A stretch of DNA of 64,000 bases, taken from the NCBI GenBank assembly GCA_045546735.1, contig JAZQDJ010000056.1, forward strand, positions 1 to 64,000, read 5' to 3'. The number at the start of each line of letters is the position of its first letter. Position 1 is the first letter of the stretch. Shown one piece after another: positions 7,130-15,891 of the stretch. Made by a program: the position numbers and the translations under genes. Source of the DNA: SVFI01 sp045546735. GTDB lineage: Bacteria; Bacillota; Clostridia; Lachnospirales; Lachnospiraceae. The notes under the pieces are model-generated. The model had not been told where the DNA came from and made no database searches. It saw only the letters and a list, made by a program, of their open reading frames with translations.

Positions 7130-8662
7130 TTGTATCAATCAATTTTATCCGGAGCTTTCCATGGGATGGATTGTTATCTTGTTTCCGTGGAGGTGGATGT
7201 TTCGGACGGTCTTCCGTGTATGGAGATGATCGGTTATTTGGCCGGGCAGGTAAAGGAAACAAAGGACCGCGTGCGCGTCGGAATAAAAAACAGCGGTTAT
7301 AAAATTCCGCCGAAAAGAATTACCATCAGTCTGTCACCTGCAGATATAAGAAAGGACGGAAACGGATTTGATTTGGCGGTGGCTTTGGGGATTCTCGGCG
7401 CAATGAACGGGAATGTCTGGAAAAACAAGGAAGTTTTGGTCCTGGGAGAACTCGGACTGGATGGCGCGGTGAAAGGAGTGCGGGGAGTACTGCCGATTTT
7501 GCTTTCGGCCCAGCAAAACGGTGTGAAATGCTGTATTGTCCCGGAGGAAAATGGAACGGAGGCAAACATAGTAAAGCATATGTCGGTAATGGCTGTATCT
7601 TCTTTGAAGGAAGCAGTAGTTGCTATGAATCGGCTGATAAGCGGAGAGGTAGTGGAGAAGCACGAGGTTCAAACAGAATCTTCGGAGCTTGTCTATGAAA
7701 CGGATTTTTCGCAGGTGGCAGGACAGGAACAAGCCAAACGGGCGGCGGAAATCGCGGCGGCAGGAATGCACAATTTATTGTTGTTCGGACCTCCGGGCGG
7801 CGGAAAAAGTATGATTGCAGAACGTATCCGGACGATTCTTCCGCCTATGACATATGAAGAGAGGGTGGAAATAACAAAAATCAGGAGTGTACTAGGGGAA
7901 ATGGGTGGTAGAAAAACACTTGTTATCCAAAGACCGTATGAATCGGCAAATCCTTTGATTACGCCGCAGGCTTTGCTGGGCGGCGGAGTTGTACCTGTGC
8001 CTGGGCTGGTGACAAAGGCACATAACGGAGTTTTGTTTTTGGATGAACTGCCGGAATTCGGAAGAGCAAAACTTGATTTGCTGAGGCAACCGCTCGAGGA
8101 AAAGAAAGTGCGCATTTTGAGAAAGCAATATGCGTGTGAATATAATTCTGATTTTATGTTGGTGGCGGCAATGAATCCATGCCCGTGCGGATATTTTCCG
8201 GACAGAAGCAAGTGTAATTGCAGGACAAATGAGATTTCTTCCTATTTAAAAAGGATATCAGGACCGCTCCTGGACCGCATTGATATCAGCGTAGAAACAC
8301 AAAGGGTAGCGTGGGAGCAAGTAGAAAGGAAGGGCGAGTCGGAAAGCAGCAAAACGATAAGAGAAAGGGTTGAAAAGGCGTATCGTTATCAAATGGATAG
8401 ACAGGGGAAGTTAAATGCAAATTTAACAAGCGAGGAAAGCGAGAGGGTGTGTCTTATGAAGCCGGAGGCAAAAGATATGTTACGATTTGCGTTTTCGGAA
8501 CAAGGAAAAAGTGTGCGCGGTTTTGAACGTATCCGTAAACTTTCCAGAACGATTGCGGATTTAGAACAGGAAGAGGAAATTGGTGCGCGGCATATGGCTG
8601 AGGCAATTGTGATGAATGGCGGAATGGAAACGTTTTTGCGAAGGAAGGAGGGGGAGATTTGA
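7130..8662 (+). CDS. comM: ComM/YifB family AAA+ ATPase (Mg-chelatase-like)
   Basis: ComM is a hexameric helicase-like AAA+ protein that promotes branch migration during natural transformation. The 510-aa protein begins with the YifB N-terminal domain (YLVSVEVDVSDGLP, then VKETKDRVRVGIKNSGY). Walker A GPPGGGKS is near 220-227 and Walker B is GVLFLDELPEF. A Cys cluster (NPCPCGYFPD followed by CNC) is typical of the family. The start is a TTG at 7130, supported by AAGGAGG (7115-7121) 8 bases upstream and by alignment with the usual YifB N-terminus. It is followed immediately by dprA, a common competence pairing. Confidence 0.95.
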   Translation: MYQSILSGAFHGMDCYLVSVEVDVSDGLPCMEMIGYLAGQVKETKDRVRVGIKNSGYKIPPKRITISLSPADIRKDGNGFDLAVALGILGAMNGNVWKNKEVLVLGELGLDGAVKGVRGVLPILLSAQQNGVKCCIVPEENGTEANIVKHMSVMAVSSLKEAVVAMNRLISGEVVEKHEVQTESSELVYETDFSQVAGQEQAKRAAEIAAAGMHNLLLFGPPGGGKSMIAERIRTILPPMTYEERVEITKIRSVLGEMGGRKTLVIQRPYESANPLITPQALLGGGVVPVPGLVTKAHNGVLFLDELPEFGRAKLDLLRQPLEEKKVRILRKQYACEYNSDFMLVAAMNPCPCGYFPDRSKCNCRTNEISSYLKRISGPLLDRIDISVETQRVAWEQVERKGESESSKTIRERVEKAYRYQMDRQGKLNANLTSEESERVCLMKPEAKDMLRFAFSEQGKSVRGFERIRKLSRTIADLEQEEEIGARHMAEAIVMNGGMETFLRRKEGEI

Positions 8663-9822
8663 TGCGGCTGTCAAAAGAAGAACGGAAATATGTGAATTGG
8701 TTTTATCATGTTCCGGGATTTGGGAGAAAGAAAATGAGTGTTATTTTATCGCGGGATATAAGTGCGGAGGAAATATATAAAATGCCGAAATCTATGCTGG
8801 AAAGCTTTTTGAAAGAAACATGCGGCTATCAGGAAAAGCAAGTAACTGCCTCGGTCGCGCATATGGAAAATTTAAGGAGAGAAAAAAGTCCTGAGAGGTT
8901 AGCGGAAGAATTGGAGAAAAAGGGGATTTTGTTTTTGGTGTCGGGAGATCCGGGATATCCGGAAAAACTTGAGGAAATACCGGATGCGCCGTATGCTCTT
9001 TATTTAAAAGGAAACAGAAAAAAAGCGGCTGAGTTTGCCGGGCGATGTGTTGCGGTGATAGGTGCAAGGGAATGTTCGACCTACGGAAAATATGCGGCGG
9101 ATTATATAGGAAGAAAGTGTGCGCAGTACGGAATTCCGGTTGTGAGCGGTATGGCATATGGTGTTGACGGGATTGCGCAATCGGCGGCAGTGAGAGCCGG
9201 AGCCCCTGTTGCGGCTGTGCTTGGCTGCGGTGTGGATATTTGTTATCCGTATTCAAACCGTAATTTGTATGATATGTTGTCGGAGGAAGGCTGTATATTT
9301 AGTGAATATGTCCCGGGAACAGAGCCGAAACCGGCCTTTTTTCCGCCGAGAAACCGGATTATCAGCGGTATGTCGGATGCGCTTGTTGTGGTCGAGGCGA
9401 AAGAAAAAAGCGGGACGCTTATTACAGTGGATATGGCACTTGAACAGGGAAGAGATGTATATGTGGTTCCGGGAAGAATCAATGACCCGCTAAGCAAAGG
9501 GTGTAATCAGTTGATTCGCCAGGGGGCGACGATTGTCTGTGACGTGGATGAAATGCTTGCAGAAATGGCAGGAAGAGGTCTACATAATACCGAGCCGAAA
9601 GAAGATTACCGAAATCCGAATCCTTATCCGTCAAATGATGTGAAGCATAAAATTTATGCGGCTTTAGACATACATCCGATGTCTGTGCAGCAGATATTTG
9701 ATTCCCCTGTTTGGGGGATGGCGGGTGACAGGCCGACAATCGCTGAATTGCAGACAGAGCTTTTTTATATGAGGATGCAGGGAAACGTGTCAGAAAATAA
9801 CGGAAGGTTTTATATAACGTGA
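8662..9822 (+). CDS. dprA: DNA-processing protein DprA/Smf
   Basis: DprA binds incoming single-stranded DNA and loads RecA during transformation. The 386-aa protein has an N-terminal SAM/HhH-like region, then the Rossmann fold from about residue 100 to 310. Motifs there include VVSGMAYGVDGIAQ, GCGVDICYP, FPPRNRIISGMSD and SGTLITVDMALEQGRDV. The C-terminus (about 325-386) is the winged-helix DprA_WH domain. ATG 8662 overlaps the comM stop by one base; TTG 8659 is an alternative. GGAGG in 8647-8652 serves as Shine-Dalgarno. In many Firmicutes topA follows closely; here a 25 kb surface-structure block intervenes. Confidence 0.96.
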   Translation: MRLSKEERKYVNWFYHVPGFGRKKMSVILSRDISAEEIYKMPKSMLESFLKETCGYQEKQVTASVAHMENLRREKSPERLAEELEKKGILFLVSGDPGYPEKLEEIPDAPYALYLKGNRKKAAEFAGRCVAVIGARECSTYGKYAADYIGRKCAQYGIPVVSGMAYGVDGIAQSAAVRAGAPVAAVLGCGVDICYPYSNRNLYDMLSEEGCIFSEYVPGTEPKPAFFPPRNRIISGMSDALVVVEAKEKSGTLITVDMALEQGRDVYVVPGRINDPLSKGCNQLIRQGATIVCDVDEMLAEMAGRGLHNTEPKEDYRNPNPYPSNDVKHKIYAALDIHPMSVQQIFDSPVWGMAGDRPTIAELQTELFYMRMQGNVSENNGRFYIT

Positions 9823-9878
9823 GGACAAAGATGGTCAAAATAGACAAAAAAGTAACGGAAAATATATAACATCTATGC

Positions 9879-9907
9879 TAGTCAAACGGAAATGAATTTG
9901 ATATAAT
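9879..9907 (+). promoter_or_regulatory. sigma-A promoter of the BspA-like gene
   Basis: A consensus TATAAT (9902-9907) preceded by an extended -10 TG (9899-9900) lies 17 bases after TAGTCA (9879-9884), which matches the -35 consensus at 4 of 6 positions. It sits 68 bases before the ATG at 9975. Confidence 0.65.
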
Positions 9908-9974
9908 GGAACAGAATATTTTTGTATATTTACGTTACATATAAAACTATTTTAAAATTTCTAGGAGGGAAATT

Positions 9975-12900
9975 ATGAAAAAGAAGAGAATTGCTTCAAA
10001 ATTGCTCAGTCTTTTACTTGCGGCAGCAGTGATTGTTTCTTCTTCTTTCAGCGGTATTACGCTGATGGATGTAAGTGCGACGCAGGCAGCGGAGCAGGAG
10101 ACAGTGGCAGTATCCGACAATTCAGTGACGGATGTGACAGAAGATGACGCATCGACAGTTTCTGAAAATGATACGGATGTAACAGAAGAAGATATGGAGG
10201 AGCAGCCGGCAGAAGAAATCGAGCCGGAAACAGAAGATCCGGTCGGAGGTGTTCCGGAACTTCCTGTGCCGGGTAAAAACGATGTTGAGCCGGCACTTAC
10301 AACACCGGTGACAACACTTGTGCCGTCGCCGCAACTTCGGACAACACTTCTTCATGTGTATAATAAGCAGCATAGTGCGAGTTTGACGATGAATTCGTTT
10401 AAACTTTCTCATTTGAAAAATATCACAGTGGATTTAGATGTGGCAGAGGCGGCAACAGCTGCCGGCGTGACACCGTCGACGATTTTAAATTGTGTCGGTA
10501 TCGGATATGTTGGTTCGACTGTGATTGATATCAGCGGAACTGGTATCACAGAGATTGCCGAATCTGAGTTTACGCATACAAATAATAAGACGTTGACAAA
10601 GATTGTACTTCCGGATACACTTACCGGAATTCGTTTAAGTGCATTTGAAGGTTGTAAGAAACTTGCAGAGGTGGATGTTGTTTTGGCGAACGGACAGGTA
10701 GTGGATAATACATTGCCGAAGTCGCTCGTGCGTGAAAATATGGGAAACAATATCTTTTCGGGATGTGAGTCGTTGACAAGTTTTACGATTCCGGCATTTT
10801 CAAACGGATATGCGCTGGAAATAGCAGTTGGTATTTTTACGAATTGTACCGGCCTTGAGAATGTTACGATTTCGAAAAATGTAAAAGTAATTCCGAACAG
10901 TGCATTTTACGGGGCGGGTTCGGATGACGGAATGACGGTAACAATCGAGGCAAATTCGGCACTTGAAAAAATTTATGACGGTGCGTTCCAGTATGCGGCG
11001 ATTGAGAGTATTAACTTATCAATGTGTACAAAACTTGAGCGTATCGGTAATCAGGCTTTTGCGGCACCGGAAAATACGGCGGCGGAAACCCCGAAGTTTA
11101 GACCGGTTCAGCTTTCTAAGGTAATATTACCTCAGACAACGAAGCTTGAAATCGGTGATGAAGCGTTTTTCAGAACCCCGCTTAAGGCGATGTATGTCGG
11201 ATCTGCAGTAGAAAAAGTGGTGCTTCCGGACTATGTAACAAAACTCGGAAAAGCAGCTTTCTATGAAAATACAGTCATGACAGACCTTGTGCTTTCGAAA
11301 AAACTTGATAGGATTCGCCCGTTTACATTTTATGGATGTACAGCGCTGGAAAATGTAACGCTTGCAAGTGGCGGATGTTCTATCACAGCGATTGATAACA
11401 TGGCATTCTATGGTACAACCCAACTTACAAATGCGGACTTTATCGGCAACATGGATAAGCTTGTGACCATCGGAGAAGAGACAGGATGGGTGGTTGACGA
11501 AGAAGAAGCGTATAAGGAAGTTGAAGAGGAAAAGAACAAAGGAATTTGGGAGCTTGATTATTTTGAAGAAAGAAAGTCGGGCAGATACTACGGCAGTTAT
11601 GTGTTCCGTGGAAGCGGAATTACATCATTAACACTTCCGGCTTCTTTGAGAAGAGTAAATGCAGCGTCATTCTCAAAGGCGATGAAACTTACAACGGTTA
11701 CTTGGAGCGGAACGGTAACACAGGACGGACATGAAATCGTGTTAGATACCATGGCATTCCATGGCTGCCTTTCTTTGACAAAATTTGTATACCCTGTAAC
11801 GCAAGGTACAAAGTCAACCTTTACAATCGGGGGAAGATGTTTTGCATTGGATAAAGAGTTGGTGATATTCTCGCCTTATAATGTGTCAAATGCAAACGGT
11901 AGTAAGAATGCATTACCTGTGACTCTTACAAGTATCAAAGGCGGAGCATTTGCGGATTGTCATGCGCTTCCGGCTATGAAACTTACTGAAAATACGGCGG
12001 GGGCTGCTCCGGAACTCGGAATGTGGTTGTTTGCGTTCTGTTATAATCTTAAGAGTGCGGTATTGCCTTCGAAATTAACAGAGATTCCGAAAAATATGTA
12101 TTTTGATTGCGGTTTGACGGCTCTTCCGTCCTTTACGGGCAGCAGCAATGCGGTAAAGAAAATCGGACGTGCAGCTTTCTTTGGTAACAAAATACCGATG
12201 GTAGATTTGACAGTATTCCCGAAACTTGAGACGATTGAGGATGCAGCATTTGCCTATGTGGATGTTCATTCAGACCGCGATGATGATATTGTATTGTATG
12301 CGGATGAATTGGAAAGTCAGGGGGGAAGTGGTCCGGTGCTTACAAAGGTTATTTTCCCGGATAAACCTGCTTCATCAAATGGCTTGAAAGTCGGAGACAG
12401 TATTTTCCAGGCGGCAAAAAGCTTTACGACTATGTTGACACCTTCAAAAGGTACAAACGGAGAAGTTTTTATTCCGAATTATATGGTGCAGAAGAACTTC
12501 GGTGATGCAGTTTTTGCGGATACATCTGTATCCAAGGCGAAATGGGAGTATACAACACTTTCATCCGGAGCAAATAAGTGGAATGCGATTCCGGACGGAA
12601 TGTTTGCGATGACAAAGGTTGCAAAACTCTCTGATGCCTGTATTCCGGCAGCGGATTTAACAAAAATCGGAGGAGAAACTTATGCGACGACGCTTATGAC
12701 GGAAGCAGATTTGTCTGTGTATCCGAATCTTGCGACGATTGGAATTGGTGCTTTTTCGAATAACTTCTATCTGAAAAAAGTGAAGTTTGTAAATAACGGT
12801 AAAATATCGGAAATTCCGAAATATATGTATCATGTAGGCGACTTTGAGGCGGATAACTATCTGACATGGACAGAGTCGTATGACGATGTGATGAAATCGG

Positions 12901-15584
12901 CACTCACGGAAGTTGATTTCGGAAGTGCGACAGCTGTCGGTGATTATGCATTTGCCTGTATGGATGCAGTTAATGATTTGATTTTATATAAGGCAACTCT
13001 TCCGACTGTCAGTTTTGCCGGAAGTTCTGTGACAACGATAGGGTTAAATTCGTTTGCAGGACAGAACTCATTGCGGACGCTTGATTTGGATGGCGTTGAA
13101 GTGATAGGGGACGGCGGATTCCAGTGTTGTACATCGCTGGATATGACAAATACGCCGATGGCGGATACAGTTGCGAAGATTGGTGATGCGGCTTTCTATT
13201 CGTGTCAATCGCTTGGAAAAGTGACATTTGGCGCAGGCTTGCAGTCGATTGGTGCGGAAGCATTCTCGAAATGTGCAAGCATTGATGAAGACAATTGGAC
13301 GATGGAAGAGGGTGAGGGCCTTACAGCAGTTGATTTTTCACGTTCCATCCAGCTTAGCACGATCGGAAAAGATGCATTTAAGCAAAGTGCGTTGGAGATA
13401 TTTGATATTTCTGCGACAGCGACAGAGATGTTAAATGGTGGCGCTTTGACAGATTGTCCGTATCTGAAAGAGGTTTATTTAAATGAAACCATGCAAAAAG
13501 TTGCGGCTAACTCAGTAAACGGATGTGTGCGTCTGAAGAAATTTTCTTTCTTCTCTGCAACAACGGTAGAAAAGACAGCCTTTAAGACCAAGGGTAAGTT
13601 TGCGAATGAAAAAGGTTCGTATGTCACGCCGCTTGGAAAGGGTAATTCGACATTTGTAGTAAATGCGGTTCCGTTGAATGTAGGTTTGGGTAGTGCAATG
13701 ACATTCCCATATTATGTGAATACGACATCAAATTCTGACGGAAGTTTCGGAGAGATTACCATCGGTTCTTCGACAAACACGGATGCAAATGTGCAAAGGT
13801 ATGTGAAAATCAGCGGTGACATATCAGCGTACTATAAGCTTAAAGGAAATGTGCAGACGGCAATTCCGGAAGACGGTGTTTATTTTGAAAGAACGGATGC
13901 ACTTGAATATACGACAAAGAGTAATAGTAAGGTATATACCTTCTCGATAGAAGGTCTTGAGAAGACACCGGAAGGAAAAACTATTCCGCTTACAATTACG
14001 GCTCAATACCAGTTTGAAAGCGGTGACAGTTCACAGACACAGCAGGTTCCGGTAGATATCTCAGTTACTTATGACCTTAAGGTTATGGATATTCCGTACT
14101 ATCCGACGATGTACTCGGACAACGCGAGAACAAAACTTTATGATGTTAAGGTGGATCCAAAGACGGGAAAAACAACCGGAAATCTGAACCTTCGTGCAAA
14201 TGCGAAGAATTCAACGGGTAAGATGACATTCTATTACACAATAACAAACCTGTATGAGTCGAACTGGCAGCCGGAAAACGGTAACTTGATTATTAAGACA
14301 AGTAATCCTTCCGTAGTGAAAGCAACAGGAAGTTCTCTGACACAGGTGGATGCATCTACATGGAAACTGAAAGCGGAGTATACAAAGACTACGGGAACGG
14401 ATGTGTATAAAGCGACAAGCGGAAAGAAATTTGAATTGACGCCGCAGTCCACGGGTGGTTGTGTGATTACTATCTATCCGGAAGGTTCTCCGCAGACAAG
14501 TATTACATTAAATGTAAAAGTCAGCGCGGATGTAAAGAGTGTGACATTGTCGGCACCTTCAGAGTTTAAGGCTGGGGCGCAGAAGGGAAGTAAGTTCTCA
14601 ATTGTGGAAAAAATCAGTCTCTATCTCGGAAAGACGCTGAGCAGAGCGGATGGAAATCTAGGTACGCTTTCTGCTTGTACAGATAACGTAGTTACTTATT
14701 CGTCAAGTAGTCCGAGTGTGGCATCCATCGACGCGAACGGAACAGTGACAATACATAAGATTAGTTCTACGAAGGTTCCGGTTACGTTTACGGCGACGGT
14801 TCGCTTGTCAACAGGCGGAACGTTGAAGAAGACGTTTGTGTATAATGTTGTATATCCTGTATTGGCAAAAGGAAAAGAAATTACGATGCCATCCGGTGAA
14901 GTGGTGGAAGTGACGGTAAAACCATCCGGAAAGACGGCGGGAGAAGTAAGCTATGTTGCTCCGAAGAGCGGTGCGAAATCTGTAACGATCCCTGCAACGA
15001 TGGTTGTGTCCGGTAAGACATGTAAGGTGACATCGGTTGCGGCAAGTGCTTTTGAAAATAATAAGACGATTACATCGGTTACAATCGGAAAGAATGTTAA
15101 GACGATTTCGAAGAAAGCATTTAAGGGCTGCACAAAACTTACAAGCGTGACATTCAAAGGAAAAGTTACTTCTATCGGAGAATCTGCATTTGAAAAGTGT
15201 AAAGCTCTTAAGAAGATTGTGATTCCGAAAACGGTAAAAGAAATCGGAAAGAAAGCGTTCCTTGGATGTACCAAACTTGCAACAGTAACATTTAAGACAA
15301 AGTCAAAACTGGAAAAAATCGGAGATTCCGCATTCCAGGGATGTACAGCTCTTAAGAAACTTACAATACCATCTACTTACCTTAAGATGATTGGCGCAAA
15401 AGCATTCTACAAATGTAAAAAACTCAAGACGATTGTTGTTAAGAGTAAGAAAGTTACAAAAGTAGGTTCAAATGCGTTTAAGGGAATAAATGCAAAGGCC
15501 GTGATTGATGTTCCGAACAGCAAACTCAGTACTTACAAGAAGTTGTTTAAAAAAGGTCAAGGCAAGAAAGTTAAGATTAAATAA
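9975..15584 (+). CDS. large secreted BspA-like leucine-rich-repeat surface protein
   Basis: This 1,869-aa protein has a Sec signal peptide (basic start, hydrophobic stretch to about residue 28, likely cleavage near 35-40). An acidic Thr/Val/Glu/Pro-rich stretch (about 40-105) follows. From about 140 to 1210 there are many BspA-type (LRR_5) repeats of the form xxIxxxAFxxCxxLxxVxLP. Around 1240-1500 come non-repeat, probably beta-sandwich segments. A bacterial Ig-like (Big_2) domain at about 1520-1630 contains YSSSSPSVASIDANGTV. Five or six cleaner LRR_5 repeats (about 1685-1835) and a Lys-rich tail end the protein. No LPxTG motif or C-terminal membrane anchor is visible. BspA-type proteins act in adhesion to host or matrix, but the ligand is unknown. 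The gene has its own promoter and terminator, and GGAGGG precedes the ATG. Confidence 0.88.
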   Translation: MKKKRIASKLLSLLLAAAVIVSSSFSGITLMDVSATQAAEQETVAVSDNSVTDVTEDDASTVSENDTDVTEEDMEEQPAEEIEPETEDPVGGVPELPVPGKNDVEPALTTPVTTLVPSPQLRTTLLHVYNKQHSASLTMNSFKLSHLKNITVDLDVAEAATAAGVTPSTILNCVGIGYVGSTVIDISGTGITEIAESEFTHTNNKTLTKIVLPDTLTGIRLSAFEGCKKLAEVDVVLANGQVVDNTLPKSLVRENMGNNIFSGCESLTSFTIPAFSNGYALEIAVGIFTNCTGLENVTISKNVKVIPNSAFYGAGSDDGMTVTIEANSALEKIYDGAFQYAAIESINLSMCTKLERIGNQAFAAPENTAAETPKFRPVQLSKVILPQTTKLEIGDEAFFRTPLKAMYVGSAVEKVVLPDYVTKLGKAAFYENTVMTDLVLSKKLDRIRPFTFYGCTALENVTLASGGCSITAIDNMAFYGTTQLTNADFIGNMDKLVTIGEETGWVVDEEEAYKEVEEEKNKGIWELDYFEERKSGRYYGSYVFRGSGITSLTLPASLRRVNAASFSKAMKLTTVTWSGTVTQDGHEIVLDTMAFHGCLSLTKFVYPVTQGTKSTFTIGGRCFALDKELVIFSPYNVSNANGSKNALPVTLTSIKGGAFADCHALPAMKLTENTAGAAPELGMWLFAFCYNLKSAVLPSKLTEIPKNMYFDCGLTALPSFTGSSNAVKKIGRAAFFGNKIPMVDLTVFPKLETIEDAAFAYVDVHSDRDDDIVLYADELESQGGSGPVLTKVIFPDKPASSNGLKVGDSIFQAAKSFTTMLTPSKGTNGEVFIPNYMVQKNFGDAVFADTSVSKAKWEYTTLSSGANKWNAIPDGMFAMTKVAKLSDACIPAADLTKIGGETYATTLMTEADLSVYPNLATIGIGAFSNNFYLKKVKFVNNGKISEIPKYMYHVGDFEADNYLTWTESYDDVMKSALTEVDFGSATAVGDYAFACMDAVNDLILYKATLPTVSFAGSSVTTIGLNSFAGQNSLRTLDLDGVEVIGDGGFQCCTSLDMTNTPMADTVAKIGDAAFYSCQSLGKVTFGAGLQSIGAEAFSKCASIDEDNWTMEEGEGLTAVDFSRSIQLSTIGKDAFKQSALEIFDISATATEMLNGGALTDCPYLKEVYLNETMQKVAANSVNGCVRLKKFSFFSATTVEKTAFKTKGKFANEKGSYVTPLGKGNSTFVVNAVPLNVGLGSAMTFPYYVNTTSNSDGSFGEITIGSSTNTDANVQRYVKISGDISAYYKLKGNVQTAIPEDGVYFERTDALEYTTKSNSKVYTFSIEGLEKTPEGKTIPLTITAQYQFESGDSSQTQQVPVDISVTYDLKVMDIPYYPTMYSDNARTKLYDVKVDPKTGKTTGNLNLRANAKNSTGKMTFYYTITNLYESNWQPENGNLIIKTSNPSVVKATGSSLTQVDASTWKLKAEYTKTTGTDVYKATSGKKFELTPQSTGGCVITIYPEGSPQTSITLNVKVSADVKSVTLSAPSEFKAGAQKGSKFSIVEKISLYLGKTLSRADGNLGTLSACTDNVVTYSSSSPSVASIDANGTVTIHKISSTKVPVTFTATVRLSTGGTLKKTFVYNVVYPVLAKGKEITMPSGEVVEVTVKPSGKTAGEVSYVAPKSGAKSVTIPATMVVSGKTCKVTSVAASAFENNKTITSVTIGKNVKTISKKAFKGCTKLTSVTFKGKVTSIGESAFEKCKALKKIVIPKTVKEIGKKAFLGCTKLATVTFKTKSKLEKIGDSAFQGCTALKKLTIPSTYLKMIGAKAFYKCKKLKTIVVKSKKVTKVGSNAFKGINAKAVIDVPNSKLSTYKKLFKKGQGKKVKIK

Positions 15585-15616
15585 AGTATAAATTGCATGG
15601 CAATTTAATAAGGAAG

Positions 15617-15650
15617 GAAAGGGTTCTGTTGCGGAACCCTTTCTTTTTTG
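15617..15650 (+). terminator. rho-independent terminator of the BspA-like gene
   Basis: A 10-bp perfect stem, GAAAGGGTTC (15617-15626) with GAACCCTTTC (15634-15643), has a 7-base loop and is followed by TTTTTT. It isolates the surface protein gene from the pilus operon. Confidence 0.94.
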
Positions 15651-15759
15651 TAACTATTGGTTGCGTAAAAGGCGCCAAAACAGAGGGATATTATGCAAAA
15701 TGCTAAAAAAGCAAGGAAAATATTGTGCAAAAAAACGAACAATAATACATTTCAAAGGG

Positions 15760-15788
15760 TTTACACTTTCTTAAGAAAATGTTAAAAT
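15760..15788 (+). promoter_or_regulatory. sigma-A promoter of the type IV pilus operon
   Basis: TTTACA (15760-15765), a 17-base spacer and TAAAAT (15783-15788) form a near-consensus vegetative promoter. The expected start near 15795 leaves a leader of about 97 bases before pilB. The stretch between the preceding terminator and this promoter (15651-15759) is AT-rich and holds nothing else I can recognise. Confidence 0.65.
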
Positions 15789-15801
15789 GATTTACATAAA
15801 A

Positions 15802-15880
15802 TTCATACTATGGGTTCAGTGTGCCCGTATGTAGCGGTGTATGTCGGATTCTAGTCAAATTTTACAAGATATAGTATGAA
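15802..15880 (+). promoter_or_regulatory. structured 5' leader candidate upstream of pilB
   Basis: Two perfectly complementary 10-base arms, TTCATACTAT (15802-15811) and ATAGTATGAA (15871-15880), enclose 59 bases in the pilB leader. The 3' arm overlaps the beginning of the Shine-Dalgarno stretch (GAAAGGA, 15878-15884). The 5' arm can instead form a local hairpin: CATAC (15804-15808) with GTATG (15827-15831), plus GGG (15812-15814) with CCC (15824-15826). These two folds exclude each other, as in a riboswitch or attenuator. No known riboswitch consensus was recognised. This is a prediction from complementarity only. Confidence 0.5.
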
Positions 15881-15891
15881 AGGACGAGACA

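Noticed and set aside
15027..15500. CRISPR-like or tandem DNA repeats near the end of the BspA-like gene
   Set aside because: The repetition is at protein level (LRR_5 units) with variable DNA and no uniform spacers.
15795..15891. Known c-di-GMP-I or c-di-GMP-II riboswitch in the pilB leader
   Set aside because: The GEMM core and the class II conserved blocks were looked for by eye and not found; only an unclassified inverted-repeat structure is supported.
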